64,000 nt of DNA from Chloroflexota bacterium (lineage in GTDB: Bacteria; Chloroflexota; UBA11872; VXOZ01), in assembly GCA_958295775.1 (NCBI GenBank), contig CATQHC010000002.1, forward strand, positions 1,077,830-1,141,829, read 5' to 3'. A program made the position numbers and the translations under genes. A model generated the notes under the pieces. The model did no database searches. It was not told the origin of the DNA and was given only the letters and a program-made list of their open reading frames with translations. Positions within the stretch are counted from its first letter, which is position 1. Each line of letters begins with the position of its first letter. Positions 44,005 to 53,436 of the stretch are shown here, in pieces.

Positions 44005-45135
44005 ATGCGTCGAAGAGCATTGTTGGCGGCGAGCGCCGCTTCACTAGCCACGGTCGCGTGCGGCCCTTTCCGCGGCGACGATGAGCCGGATATCGAGCGC
44101 ACAATTCCCGCAGCGAATGTCAATCCCTGGGGCGCAAACGCATTCCTCCACAAGGAGGTTGAATTCTGGAAGAAAGAGAAGACCTTCGAGATGGCCCGGG
44201 ACGCCGGCATTGTGTGGATCAAGCAACATTTCCCCTGGGAGCTCATCGAGCAGTCGCAAAAGGGCAACTTTTACGATCAAGTCTGGCAGGTGTCGGCATG
44301 GCAGAGATTTGACGAAATCGTCGACCTTGCGGAGGAATTCGATGTCAAGTTGATCGCCCGCGTTGACCGTAGCCCCCAGTGGGCAAGGGACCCCGATACC
44401 CGGCCGGAAGAACCTCCGGCAGACTTCCAGGACTACGGCGACTTCATGGCCGCGTTGGCAGAGCGCTACAAAGGGCGCGTATCCCATTTCCAAATCTGGA
44501 ATGAGCCCAATCTCGCGCACGAATGGGGAACGGCGCCTGATCCCGCAGGCTACGTGGACCTCTTGCGCGTCGGCTATGAAAGCCTAAAGGCAGTGGACCC
44601 CGACATCCAAGTGCTCTCAGCTCCCCTTGCCATTACCCTGGAGCGCTCCCCACGGGCCCTGGTCGAATTGGAATATCTTGATCAGATGTACCAACATGGC
44701 GCCTTTGACTACTTCGACATTATGTCAGCGAATGCCTACGGGCTCGAGTTCCCGCCGACTGCGGAGCCCGATCCCGAAGTGTTGAATTTTCGCCGCGTTG
44801 AACTGCTGCATGAGGTAATGGTACGCAACGGCGATACGGAAAAAGCCGTCTGGTTCAATGAATACGGTTGGAATGCATCGCCGGCCGATATGCCGGCAGA
44901 CAAGCTGATCTGGCGGCGGGTTACCGAAGAACAACAGGCAGAGTGGACGGTGGAGGGTGTCCGGTACGGTCGCTCCAACTGGCCTTGGGCCGGCGTCTTT
45001 TGCATCTGGTATCTGCGACAGGTGGGCGATATCCCGGCCACGTCGTCAGAGTACTACTTCCGCATGATAGACCCGGAATTCACCCCGCGGCTAGTCTACC
45101 AAGAGGTCAAGAAGAACTCCAAGAAGATCAAGTGA
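44005..45135 (+). CDS. glycoside-hydrolase-like lipoprotein (clan GH-A fold)
   Basis: A signal sequence MRRRALLAASAASLATVACG ends in a lipobox, so the product is probably lipid-anchored on the cell surface. The remaining 355 residues look like a beta/alpha barrel of clan GH-A (GH5/GH39 type): acid/base Glu167 in FQIWNEPNLAHEW and nucleophile Glu286 in VWFNEYGWN, with WPWAGVFCIWYLRQ near the end. Such enzymes cleave beta-glycosides. The track counts a TTG one codon early; the ATG at 44005 has AGGAGG about nine bases upstream. It is the third gene of the run NYN, TIM-barrel, glycosidase, separated from the second by 14 bases. The polymer it attacks is unknown. Confidence 0.82.
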   Translation: MRRRALLAASAASLATVACGPFRGDDEPDIERTIPAANVNPWGANAFLHKEVEFWKKEKTFEMARDAGIVWIKQHFPWELIEQSQKGNFYDQVWQVSAWQRFDEIVDLAEEFDVKLIARVDRSPQWARDPDTRPEEPPADFQDYGDFMAALAERYKGRVSHFQIWNEPNLAHEWGTAPDPAGYVDLLRVGYESLKAVDPDIQVLSAPLAITLERSPRALVELEYLDQMYQHGAFDYFDIMSANAYGLEFPPTAEPDPEVLNFRRVELLHEVMVRNGDTEKAVWFNEYGWNASPADMPADKLIWRRVTEEQQAEWTVEGVRYGRSNWPWAGVFCIWYLRQVGDIPATSSEYYFRMIDPEFTPRLVYQEVKKNSKKIK

Positions 45136-45383
45136 CCGCAAGCGGCTGGGCGTTCTTCATGGATCGGCCTTGATTTCGCGGCGGCGCCCGCAATATTGCG
45201 CAATTGACTCGATCCAGAATCCACATGTACAGGCGTACGCGTCTCTGCGCTTTTTGCCCTGACGGTTCCCCGCGCGGAACCTAGCCTTAAGAAATGCACT
45301 CGCTCAGGTGCGCTATACTAGCAGCAGTTGTCAACTGTCTTGGGCTGCGAGTAAGGCTTCCCTGAAGGATGGGAGTGGAGACT

Positions 45384-46691
45384 ATGGACACTAAAGAAAA
45401 GTACGCTAAATACGTTGTAACCAGCCACGCGCCTCCGATGCCGCCGGTGGAGGTGTCGCATGCGCAAGGCGCAACGATTACGGCTACAGACGGAACCACG
45501 TATTTGGATGGATTTGCGGGCTATTCCGTGGTGAACGCCGGGCACAGCAATCCCGACGTAATCGCCGCCGCCAAGTCCGCTATGGACCGCCACATCCACG
45601 TGGGGAGCTATCTCTACTACGCTCCGGCAGTGGGCGATCTGGCTGAAAAGCTCGCGGAGATTACGCCGAGACGCCTTGAGCAATCGTTCTTTGGCAACAG
45701 CGGCGCCGAGGCTGTTGAAGGCGCGCTGCGCATTGCCAAGACGTTTACCAATCGCAATGAATTCATCGCCCTTCAATACTCTTTCCACGGGCGCACGCTC
45801 GGCACCCTGAGCCTTGGCGGCAATGCGCGCCGCAAGCGTCGCGCCGGGCCGCTGGTCTCTGGTGTCGCCATGGCGCCGGCCCCATATTGCTACCGCTGTC
45901 CGCTCCACCTTACTTACCCCTCCTGCAACGTGGCCTGCGCCGCTGAAGTGGAACGCGTATTCGATACACAGACAAGCGGCAACGTGGCGGCGATGATTGC
46001 GGAGCCGGTCATGGGAGAAGGCGGCATCATTGTCCCGCCGCCGGAGTATTTCCCTAAGGTGAGCAGGATCTTGCGGAGCAACGATGCGCTCTTCATTGCT
46101 GACGAGGTGCAAACAAGCTTTGGACGCACCGGCACAATGTTCGCCAGCGAAGAAATCGGCGTTGAACCGGACATTCTCACAATGGCCAAAGGCATCGCTA
46201 ACGGCTTTCCGCTTAGCGCCTTTATCACGAGACCAGAAATTGGTGAATCCTTCCTGCCGGGCGACCACTTCAGCACGTTTGGCGGCAATCTTGTAGCGGC
46301 CGCGGCGGCGATTGCCACCGTGAATTACCTGGAACGTGAAAACCTGGCTCAGCATGCCCGCTACATCGGGCAACACGTCTTGGATGCGCTTGCGAGGATG
46401 CAGCGCGACCAATCCCTCATCGGCGACGTGCGCGGCAAGGGACTCATGATCGGTATCGAGCTGGTAAAGGACCGCGAGACCAAGAGTCCTGCCCCGGATG
46501 AAGCAAAGCAGGTACAGGAAGAGTGCCGGAAAGCGGGCCTGCTTGTTGGCTGCGGCGGTTTCTACGGGAATGTCATCCGCTTCCAACCGCCGCTTGTGAT
46601 CACCATGGCACAGACCGACCGCGCGTTAGATATTCTCGACAGCGCCTTGTCGGAAGTGGCACGGCCTACCGCCGTACTCTCCGCTTCCTAG
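45384..46691 (+). CDS. class III aminotransferase (4-aminobutyrate / AGXT2-like)
   Basis: A PLP enzyme of the omega-aminotransferase group. Signatures are GTTYLDGFAGYSVVNAGHSNP near residue 40, FFGNSGAEAVEGALRIAK, YSFHGRTLGTLSLGG, the ADEVQTSFGRTGTMFA segment with the PLP Asp, and the Schiff-base lysine in TMAKGIANGFPLSAF. Candidate substrates include 4-aminobutyrate, beta-alanine, 3-aminoisobutyrate and alanine-glyoxylate. I use the second ATG at 45384 (MDTKEKYAKYVV), with GGGAG eight bases upstream. It is a single gene followed by 214 non-coding bases. If it works with hydantoinase and creatininase-like enzymes it could handle the resulting beta-amino acids; that is only a suggestion. Confidence 0.9.
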   Translation: MDTKEKYAKYVVTSHAPPMPPVEVSHAQGATITATDGTTYLDGFAGYSVVNAGHSNPDVIAAAKSAMDRHIHVGSYLYYAPAVGDLAEKLAEITPRRLEQSFFGNSGAEAVEGALRIAKTFTNRNEFIALQYSFHGRTLGTLSLGGNARRKRRAGPLVSGVAMAPAPYCYRCPLHLTYPSCNVACAAEVERVFDTQTSGNVAAMIAEPVMGEGGIIVPPPEYFPKVSRILRSNDALFIADEVQTSFGRTGTMFASEEIGVEPDILTMAKGIANGFPLSAFITRPEIGESFLPGDHFSTFGGNLVAAAAAIATVNYLERENLAQHARYIGQHVLDALARMQRDQSLIGDVRGKGLMIGIELVKDRETKSPAPDEAKQVQEECRKAGLLVGCGGFYGNVIRFQPPLVITMAQTDRALDILDSALSEVARPTAVLSAS

Positions 46692-46905
46692 AACAAGCGC
46701 GGTTCGCTGCGCCGGCCGCATACGCTGCTCTCTGCCTGGGGCGGTTCCGTTCCCTGCAGATCTTTCTTCACGCTGCCGTTGCCCCTGAATTGTGCTCTGC
46801 TGCGCTCCGCGCATCGATTCTAACCGCGCACAGCGCCGCAAAACGGTATAAGATGGAAGGAGAAGCCTGCAGGGCGTTTGCCAATGGGGGAAGTGATAGG
46901 CACAG

Positions 46906-47544
46906 ATGAAGGACGTTCTGCTCCTAGGTGGTGCAAATCCGGCACACAATCCGCGTGACGTTGCCGCCTTCGTTGCCGACCACCTCGAAGCCTCCGGTGA
47001 GATGAGAGTTACGCTCACCGAGGATGCCGGTATTCTTGAGACCTCGCGTGTCGACGCATACGACGCATTCTTGCTCTATCTCAATACGCAAGAAGAGCGC
47101 TGGCCGGGCAGCAGAGAGACAGCATTTCATAACGCTGTTGCAGGCGGCAAAGGACTGTTGGTGCTGCATGCGGGCGTATTGAGCTTTCGCGGCTGGGACG
47201 CCTACACCCAGCTTATTGGCGGTTGGCCTACGCCGGAATTCTACCACCCGCCCTACGGTCCCTTCGCCGTACACATAGACGATCCTGCGCATCCCGTCAC
47301 GGCGCACATGGTTGACTTCGCGGTGCGCGACGAACTCTACGCGAACGTGCAACTGACTCCCCAGGCACACTTGCTCGCCCACGCCACGCTGAACGGCAGC
47401 CTGCAGCCGCTGCTTTGGACTGTCGAACATCCGCAGACGCGCGTATGCACGTTTCTCTTGGGTCACGACAGGGCTGCACTGCAGTATCCGGGGGCAGCCA
47501 CGCTCTTGCGCCGCGGGGTAGCCTGGGTGGCTGGCGCGCTGTGA
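46906..47544 (+). CDS. ThuA-like domain protein
   Basis: A 212-residue class I glutamine-amidotransferase-like fold of the ThuA (trehalose utilisation) family. Typical pieces are VLLLGGANPAHNPRD at the start, GKGLLVLHAGVLSF with the elbow position, QLIGGWPTPEF and the DDPAHPVTAHMVDFAVRDELYA segment. ThuA proteins take part in disaccharide oxidation pathways in some bacteria, usually beside sugar dehydrogenases, which are absent here. No signal peptide. The ribosome binding site is weak. The next gene begins 43 bases later, but read-through is not evident. Confidence 0.8.
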   Translation: MKDVLLLGGANPAHNPRDVAAFVADHLEASGEMRVTLTEDAGILETSRVDAYDAFLLYLNTQEERWPGSRETAFHNAVAGGKGLLVLHAGVLSFRGWDAYTQLIGGWPTPEFYHPPYGPFAVHIDDPAHPVTAHMVDFAVRDELYANVQLTPQAHLLAHATLNGSLQPLLWTVEHPQTRVCTFLLGHDRAALQYPGAATLLRRGVAWVAGAL

Positions 47545-47587
47545 AGCAACTTTGCCCCGCAAGTAGTCTGCCGGGAGTGTAGCTGCC

Positions 47588-49984
47588 TTGGCGAATATCT
47601 TAGGCAACATCTTGCTGTGGTGGCTTGCCGTGCAAGTCGTCAGCCTAGTAACCCTGCCGCTGACCTGGCTCCTATTTCGCAAGATGCCGCTCGGGGGCTA
47701 TCCATTCGCCAAGACCTTCGGCCTGCTCCTCTTTGGCTTTGCCGGCTGGTTCTTGATGTCGTTGCGGATCTTGCCAAATACCTTGTGGGCCCTAATCGTG
47801 GTGCTGTTACTTCTTGGCGCCCTATCGGCCTACATTGCGCGGCGCTTGCAATGGCGGGTCCGCGATTGGCGGGAAACGGTTGGGCATCAGGTATATGTTA
47901 TTGAAGCTCTGTTCTTAGTCCTCCTCGGCGGCTACGCACTGCTGCGCCAGTGGGCGCCGGAGATTCTCGGCACCGAGAAATTCATGGACTTCATGATGGT
48001 GAACAGCATCCTCCAGTCATCATCCATGCCCCCGCACGATGCCTGGGCCGCGGGCCTCTCAATCAATTATTACTATTTCGGCTACCTCATCGTGGCGTTT
48101 CTCACTCGCCTCACCGGCATTCCCTCAGCCATTACCTTCAATCTCGCCTTGGCGTTGTTCTTCGCGCTGAGCGGCCTGGGTGCGTATGGCATCGGCTACA
48201 CGCTCGTAAAGCGCTTCCAAGCCGCCGGAGGGGTAATCAGGCCGCGGGCAGGGACGGTCACCGGCCTGTTTAGCATGTTCCTCCTCCTCTTTATCGGCAA
48301 CCTCTTCACCATCTGGAAAGCCATTTCTGAACCTGAAATCCTGCGGCAAGGCTTCTGGTTCGGCGTGGGCTGGAACGCGAGCCGGGTAATCAGCCGGGTA
48401 GATGGCGACACTCTGCTGGACTTTACGATTAACGAGTTTCCCGCGTTTAGTTTCATCCTGGGCGACATGCATCCCCACGTGATGGCGCTGCCGTTTGCGT
48501 TGTTGGCGATTTTCACCGCGCTCACCTGGTACGCCACGCCCGACTATCCGCCCCTGCCTCCCTCATTTGTGCGGAATTGGAGAGCTACCCTTACGTTGCT
48601 CTCTGTCTCGCGCGTCAGTCGTGTTGTGCTTAGCGCCATCATCTTTGGCGGGCTCTACTTCTTGAATTCGTGGGACTTTCCCACGTACTTCTTCCTGCTG
48701 GCGCTCTGCGTGCTGCTCTCGCTTAAGGTGCACGACAAGCTGGCGCAATGGAAGGACGCGTTAGTGTGGCTGGGCGCCACGGGAGCCTTGGCGCTAATCC
48801 TCTTCGCGCCGTTCTATCTTGCGTTCGATCCGCCGGCACAGGGGATCGGAATTGTGCCCTATCGTACCGATCTCGGCCAGTTCTTCACTGTACACGGTAT
48901 TTTCCTGGTCCCGCTGGGGGTCTTGCTGACGATTCTTGCCATACAGACGGTACGGCGCCACATTGAGCCCGAGTTGGCCGACGAGACTTCTCAGACCCGA
49001 GGGCGCAAGGCACGGCAAAAACGACGCCGCGCCGACGGGGGCGGCTTGGAAGTCCCCGATGACGCAGAGCCGGCAGCGACGGGCCGTTGGGAATACTATC
49101 GCCCCTATGCAATCGGGATCGTGGCCTGGGTAGCGATTACGCTGCTTCTCGCGCGCCTCATCGATACCGCTGCCTTGGCAATCATTGCGTTGAGCCTGGC
49201 TGTCGGCCTCGCCCTCCTTCTGCGCTGGCGGAACTACGATGAACCGCTGCCCTTTGTCTGCACCGTGATTGGGCTCGTCGCACTGATCGTTCTAGCCTGT
49301 GAGGTAGTTTATGTAAAGGACTTCTTCGGTCCGCCGAACATGCGCATGAATACAGTGTTCAAACTCTACTTTCAGATTTGGACGCTCCTCGCGCCGGTTA
49401 CGGCCTTTGCAATCTACTACGTAAGAGTCTGGCTGCGGGAAAGAAAACGCTCGCTAAGTTGGGTGTTTCGTATCACCACCACCCTTCTTGTGCTCAGCGG
49501 CTTGTACTATAGTCTCCTCACGGCGCCCGTCTTCGCGTCGTTTCAACGCGAGCCGCCGACATTGGACGGCACCAAATACTATGCGCGCGACCATCCTGAC
49601 GAAGTTGCGGCGATCGCCTGGTTGCAGGAAAACGCACCGTCAGATAGCGTGGTGGTCGAGGCTACCGGCCAGGAGTACAGTCAATACAGCCGCGTCTCGG
49701 TGTTTACGGGCTTGCAGACGGTGTTGGGCTGGCGCCAGCATGAAAATCTGTGGCGGAACGACTTCGCACTGGTGCTCGAACGCGAGAACGATCTGCAACT
49801 GTTCTATGTGACCTTACCGCGGTCAGGCGCTGAAGCTTTCTTGCGTAAGTACGATGCTGACTATATCTTTGTAGGTGACTGGGAACGCCAGCTCTTCGGC
49901 GAGGGCGTCGACCACCTCCTTGACTGGTTCCCCATCGTGTTTCAGAGCGGTAACGTGTACGTACTAAAGGCAAATGTCAGCTAA
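47588..49984 (+). CDS. DUF2298 (Chlor_Arch_YYY) multi-span membrane protein
   Basis: About 14 to 16 membrane helices across 798 residues. Diagnostic regions are MPPHDAWAAGLSINYYYFGYLIVAFLTRLTG, NEFPAFSFILGDMHPHVMALPFALLAI and FFGPPNMRMNTVFKLYFQIW, which identify the Chlor_Arch_YYY family of Chloroflexota and archaea. The first extracytoplasmic loop is acidic and aromatic as in GT-C glycosyltransferases, so membrane-linked sugar transfer is the leading idea. It starts at TTG after GGGAG and overlaps the next gene by 11 bases, so the two are translated together. A charged cytoplasmic loop (around residues 455-485) is the only large soluble part in the middle. Confidence 0.85.
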   Translation: MANILGNILLWWLAVQVVSLVTLPLTWLLFRKMPLGGYPFAKTFGLLLFGFAGWFLMSLRILPNTLWALIVVLLLLGALSAYIARRLQWRVRDWRETVGHQVYVIEALFLVLLGGYALLRQWAPEILGTEKFMDFMMVNSILQSSSMPPHDAWAAGLSINYYYFGYLIVAFLTRLTGIPSAITFNLALALFFALSGLGAYGIGYTLVKRFQAAGGVIRPRAGTVTGLFSMFLLLFIGNLFTIWKAISEPEILRQGFWFGVGWNASRVISRVDGDTLLDFTINEFPAFSFILGDMHPHVMALPFALLAIFTALTWYATPDYPPLPPSFVRNWRATLTLLSVSRVSRVVLSAIIFGGLYFLNSWDFPTYFFLLALCVLLSLKVHDKLAQWKDALVWLGATGALALILFAPFYLAFDPPAQGIGIVPYRTDLGQFFTVHGIFLVPLGVLLTILAIQTVRRHIEPELADETSQTRGRKARQKRRRADGGGLEVPDDAEPAATGRWEYYRPYAIGIVAWVAITLLLARLIDTAALAIIALSLAVGLALLLRWRNYDEPLPFVCTVIGLVALIVLACEVVYVKDFFGPPNMRMNTVFKLYFQIWTLLAPVTAFAIYYVRVWLRERKRSLSWVFRITTTLLVLSGLYYSLLTAPVFASFQREPPTLDGTKYYARDHPDEVAAIAWLQENAPSDSVVVEATGQEYSQYSRVSVFTGLQTVLGWRQHENLWRNDFALVLERENDLQLFYVTLPRSGAEAFLRKYDADYIFVGDWERQLFGEGVDHLLDWFPIVFQSGNVYVLKANVS

Positions 49985-51731
49985 AGAAGGAACAACCCGC
50001 GCAAAACCGAAGTCGCGCAAGACTCGGTCCGATCGGCCGCCAACTGCGCCCGACCCACCGGTCACCGCTGATTGGCCGGCAATTTCAGGCTGGCTGCGTG
50101 CGGAGACTCCCTTCGGGCTGAGCCGCTGGCAGGTGCTTGTGTTCCTGTTCGTGGTGGCATTTGTCATCTTTACCCGCTTCTGGGACCTCGGCTCACGCGC
50201 GCTGCACCACGACGAGAGCATGCATGCCCGGTTCGCATGGGACATCTACCGTTCGTTCGACTACCGGTACAACCCGGTGCTTCACGGCCCGTTCCAGTTC
50301 TACTTCACGGCCTTCATGTTCTTTCTCTTTGGCGTCAGTGACGCGGTCGCGCGCTTTGGGCCGGCGCTCTTCGGCGTGCTTTCCATATTGCTGGTTTATC
50401 CGCTGAAGCCCTATCTCGGACGCGGCGGCATGGTGCTCGCCGCTGTCCTTATGGCAATTTCACCGCCACTACTCTACTTTTCGCGATTCGCGCGTAATGA
50501 CATTTACATCGTGGCATGGACGCTGCTCATTGTGCTGGCACTGTTTGGCTGGTTGCACACGCGGCAACGCTGGTATATCTACCTTGGCGCGATAGCGGTT
50601 GCGCTCTCCTTGGCAACGAAGGAGAACACTTACATTACCTTGGCGATAGTGGGCATCTTCATTGTGCTGCGCTTTCTCCAGGAGCAGTTCACACCCGGGC
50701 TCGCCGCCCGCCTGCCCAGCCACGAATCCGTGAAAAGCGCCCTTGCCGACCTCTGGCGCGAGCGGGCGCTGCTGATTACCGGCATCGTCACGTTTCTCTT
50801 GATTTTCGTCACCTTCTTTACCGCGTTCTACACGTATCCCCAGGACTTCGCGAGCGGCGTCGTCAAGGCGCTCGAATACTGGCTGGCGCAGCAAGACGTT
50901 AACCGCGGCAATCAGCCGCTATGGTACTACTTCATGCAGATACCGCTCTACGAGTTGATAGTCGCCGTGTTTGCGCTGCCTGCGCTGTGGCAACTCGCGC
51001 GGCGCGGCAGCTTGACCGATCGGTTTCTCTGCTTCTGGTTTGTAGGTGCGGTCGTGCTCTATTCCGCGGCGGGCGAGCGCATGCCCTGGCTGGTGCTTCA
51101 CCTCTCGCTGCCGGGCATTCTCTTGGTTTCGCGATACTTGGGATTGAAGTTTTCCGAACCCAGTGGCCTGCGGCGGCACCGCATCGCGCTGACGCTCTGC
51201 CTCCTGATTGGCGTCTACGCGCTGCATACCGGCATGCCGTTGGCGTTTGCCCACGGCGACACGCCGCGCGACCTGCTCGTCTACGTCCAGACCACCCCCG
51301 ACGTGCCCTACGTCGCAGCGCAGATTGAGCAAATATCGCGAAAACTCACCGGCAATACGGAAATTATCGGGCTAATTGACAATGAAGACTCTTGGCCGTT
51401 CGCGTGGTACCTGCGCGACTACACCATGGTCGGCTACATACCTGCCATTGGCGATCCCGGCGAGGCGGCCTTTGTGATTGTGACGGCGAGTCAGGTTGAC
51501 ACCGCGCGCGAACACCTCAGCAACTATGTGCCGTTCCGCTACAAGCTGCGCTGGTGGTTCCCCGAAGCGCTCTATCGTGAGCTGCGCCCCACATTCCTGT
51601 TTGAGTTTGTTACCAACTCGACGACACGCCGCAACTTTACGGCGTGGCTCGTAAGCCGCAGGCTGCCGCAACCCATTGGCTCGCAGGACTTTTACTTCTT
51701 CGTACGCGGTGACCTAATTCAACTGCTTTAG
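49974..51731 (+). CDS. TIGR03663-type GT39-like membrane glycosyltransferase
   Basis: A GT-C protein with a short charged N-terminal tail and about 11 helices. The first loop carries FWDLGSRALHHDESMHARFAWDIY, whose HDES acidic motif matches the catalytic loop of the PMT/ArnT (GT39/GT83) group, then FDYRYNPVLHGPFQFYFTAF. GWLHTRQRWYIYLGAIAVALSLATKENTYI is typical of the TIGR03663 family. The soluble C-terminal part (about 440-585) is probably periplasmic. Its ATG overlaps the DUF2298 stop by 11 bases. The pair probably uses polyprenyl-phosphate sugars to modify cell-surface lipid or protein. Confidence 0.85.
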   Translation: MSAKEGTTRAKPKSRKTRSDRPPTAPDPPVTADWPAISGWLRAETPFGLSRWQVLVFLFVVAFVIFTRFWDLGSRALHHDESMHARFAWDIYRSFDYRYNPVLHGPFQFYFTAFMFFLFGVSDAVARFGPALFGVLSILLVYPLKPYLGRGGMVLAAVLMAISPPLLYFSRFARNDIYIVAWTLLIVLALFGWLHTRQRWYIYLGAIAVALSLATKENTYITLAIVGIFIVLRFLQEQFTPGLAARLPSHESVKSALADLWRERALLITGIVTFLLIFVTFFTAFYTYPQDFASGVVKALEYWLAQQDVNRGNQPLWYYFMQIPLYELIVAVFALPALWQLARRGSLTDRFLCFWFVGAVVLYSAAGERMPWLVLHLSLPGILLVSRYLGLKFSEPSGLRRHRIALTLCLLIGVYALHTGMPLAFAHGDTPRDLLVYVQTTPDVPYVAAQIEQISRKLTGNTEIIGLIDNEDSWPFAWYLRDYTMVGYIPAIGDPGEAAFVIVTASQVDTAREHLSNYVPFRYKLRWWFPEALYRELRPTFLFEFVTNSTTRRNFTAWLVSRRLPQPIGSQDFYFFVRGDLIQLL

Positions 51732-52115
51732 GCGCGACCGAATAGTACCCACATTAGGCCGGCTAATTTCGCAGTCCGGAACTACGCGTAGTAGGACTCT
51801 GGACTCAACGCTTTGCTGCTGGCCGAACACTCGTTTGAGACTCGACGCGCCGGGCCACAAATGGCTCCCTCCTGCGCGCCCGGTGATCTCGAATCACTGC
51901 CCTTAGAGTCCCCCGCGCAACTCCAATTCTTCAGCGACGTCTTCCTGGATTCCCGGTAGCGCAGGTTTGCAACCTGCGCCTGACTTTGGCGAGAGACAAC
52001 CCTTGCAAGTTGCTTGCACGCCAAGGGCGCGGCACTCGCAATTGCCCCAAAGGTGTGCGTTTGCCAGCTAGGTAATCGCCGATTCCGGGTTACGTAGTCC
52101 CGCGAATTTCCGGGT
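51732..52115. repeat. intergenic region with a single family C palindrome
   Basis: 51956-51984 reads GGTAGCGCAGGTTTGCAACC followed by TGCGCCTGA, a clean single unit of the family found as a tandem array at 13097-13212. The rest of this convergent gap shows no gene; the minus ORF 51782-52192 runs through the repeat and is not supported. Confidence 0.65.
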
Positions 52116-52688
52116 CTAGCCGCTGGCTTTCCTATCGCCACCATCGCCGGGGGCGTCAAATGCACGAAGAGGCAAAATCGCCGAGCCGCCAAGAACTACT
52201 GCGCCCAACCCTGCGCCGACGACTGGCACGAGGATTGCCAACAGTCCGGTAATCAGCGCGGCGCTGTCCAGCGTGAGGCTGACCAGAAAATACCCCATCC
52301 CGGCCATACTCGCGGCAAGCCGGCGGCGCAAGAACAGGCGGAGAAAGTGGCTGCCAAGCGCGACCAGCAACGCGACCACCACCCACAGCCACACATCGGC
52401 AGAATTCGCATCCAAGAGGCTCAGCACTATGATTACTGCGCATAGCGGTCGCGCGACGAGACTTACCAGCGCTTCCAGACGGCCCCAGCGTGGATGCTTG
52501 TCGGCAAAGACCTGGACTCCGGCAAGGACGAAGAGCACGGCGATAGCGGCGGTATTTGTGAGAAAGGTGAAAGGAGCCTGCAGCGAGAGCGCAACGTCAT
52601 CCGAACGGCTGAGCACCGCCAGGAGGAAAAGCGCCGCATACGGGTTCTGTCCGGCAGCCAAGGTAAGGCCGATTACGGTCCAGGGCAT
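52116..52688 (-). CDS. DUF4126 family membrane protein
   Basis: A 190-residue protein with four or five membrane helices. The start LTLAAGQNPYAALFLLAVLSR is characteristic of DUF4126, followed by VFADKHPRWGRLEALVSLVARP and a Gly/Ala-rich end. DUF4126 proteins are unstudied integral membrane proteins. It begins 4 bases after the CoaE stop, so it belongs to the minus-strand run with coaE and perhaps the RlmD-like gene. Confidence 0.8.
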   Translation of the reverse strand: MPWTVIGLTLAAGQNPYAALFLLAVLSRSDDVALSLQAPFTFLTNTAAIAVLFVLAGVQVFADKHPRWGRLEALVSLVARPLCAVIIVLSLLDANSADVWLWVVVALLVALGSHFLRLFLRRRLAASMAGMGYFLVSLTLDSAALITGLLAILVPVVGAGLGAVVLGGSAILPLRAFDAPGDGGDRKASG

Positions 52689-52692
52689 ACTG

Positions 52693-53370
52693 CTACAACT
52701 CCTTCACATCCCGCCATTTTGCTTGCGTGGTCTCCCACGCAGCGTCTACGCTCGTTTGCAGTTCTGCGAGCAGTCCGGCATTCTCGATGGTCAGCACGGG
52801 CACAGAATTGCCCCGAATCCGCCGCAGGTGGGCCAACTTCTCCTGAGATGATGGCTGCGCAACTATGCGCCGTTGCGCTTCACTATCTGCCATTCCTTTG
52901 GCGCGCAAACGCGCTCTTTGTAGCTTAGGAGTTGCCTCCACGATCCAGACTGCGTCGAGCAGTGACACAAGCTCGCTCTCAATCAGCTTGATGGCCTCAA
53001 TGGCGACAGGGGTTTGCGGTGAAACCCTCGCCAGTTCCTGCGCCACTTCGGCCACCACTGCCGGATGCACCAGAGTCTCCAGCCGGGCAAGCGCCGCGGC
53101 ATCTCCAAATACTATCCCTCCCAGGACAGCGCGATCCAGCGTGCCCTGTGGCGTTACCACACACGCGCCAAATGCCGCGGCAACGGCGCTGACGAGCGCA
53201 CTGTTCGGTTCATTGTAAAGATTGTGTACGACATGGTCGGCGTCGATTACGTGCACGCCGTGGGCGGCGAGCAATCTTGCCACGGTACTCTTTCCGGAAG
53301 CGATATTTCCCGTAATGCCGATGACGGGGGCTTGCCGTTGCTTGCCTACAGTTCGTAGGCCATTTGACAT
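52693..53370 (-). CDS. coaE: dephospho-CoA kinase
   Basis: CoaE phosphorylates the 3' hydroxyl of dephospho-CoA, the last step of coenzyme A synthesis. The P-loop is IGITGNIASGKSTVARLLA, followed by the substrate-binding VIDADHVVHNLY segment and ALARLETLVHP, all as in the family. LLDAVWIVEATPKLQRARLRAKG is the lid region. Length 225 versus 200-210, with an N-terminal extension of about 15 residues. GAAGGAAG lies five bases before the ATG. It is followed directly by the DUF4126 gene. Confidence 0.93.
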   Translation of the reverse strand: MSNGLRTVGKQRQAPVIGITGNIASGKSTVARLLAAHGVHVIDADHVVHNLYNEPNSALVSAVAAAFGACVVTPQGTLDRAVLGGIVFGDAAALARLETLVHPAVVAEVAQELARVSPQTPVAIEAIKLIESELVSLLDAVWIVEATPKLQRARLRAKGMADSEAQRRIVAQPSSQEKLAHLRRIRGNSVPVLTIENAGLLAELQTSVDAAWETTQAKWRDVKEL

Positions 53371-53436
53371 GGGATCTTCCTTCTATGTCACAGATTATTG
53401 CGAGCCGCGAGCCTTGCTTCGCAACATCCATTCCGG

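Noticed and set aside
45318-46586. 422-residue minus-strand ORF opposite the class III aminotransferase
   Set aside because: The plus-strand protein has all PLP motifs; the antisense translation is Arg/His/Ala-rich and unlike any family.
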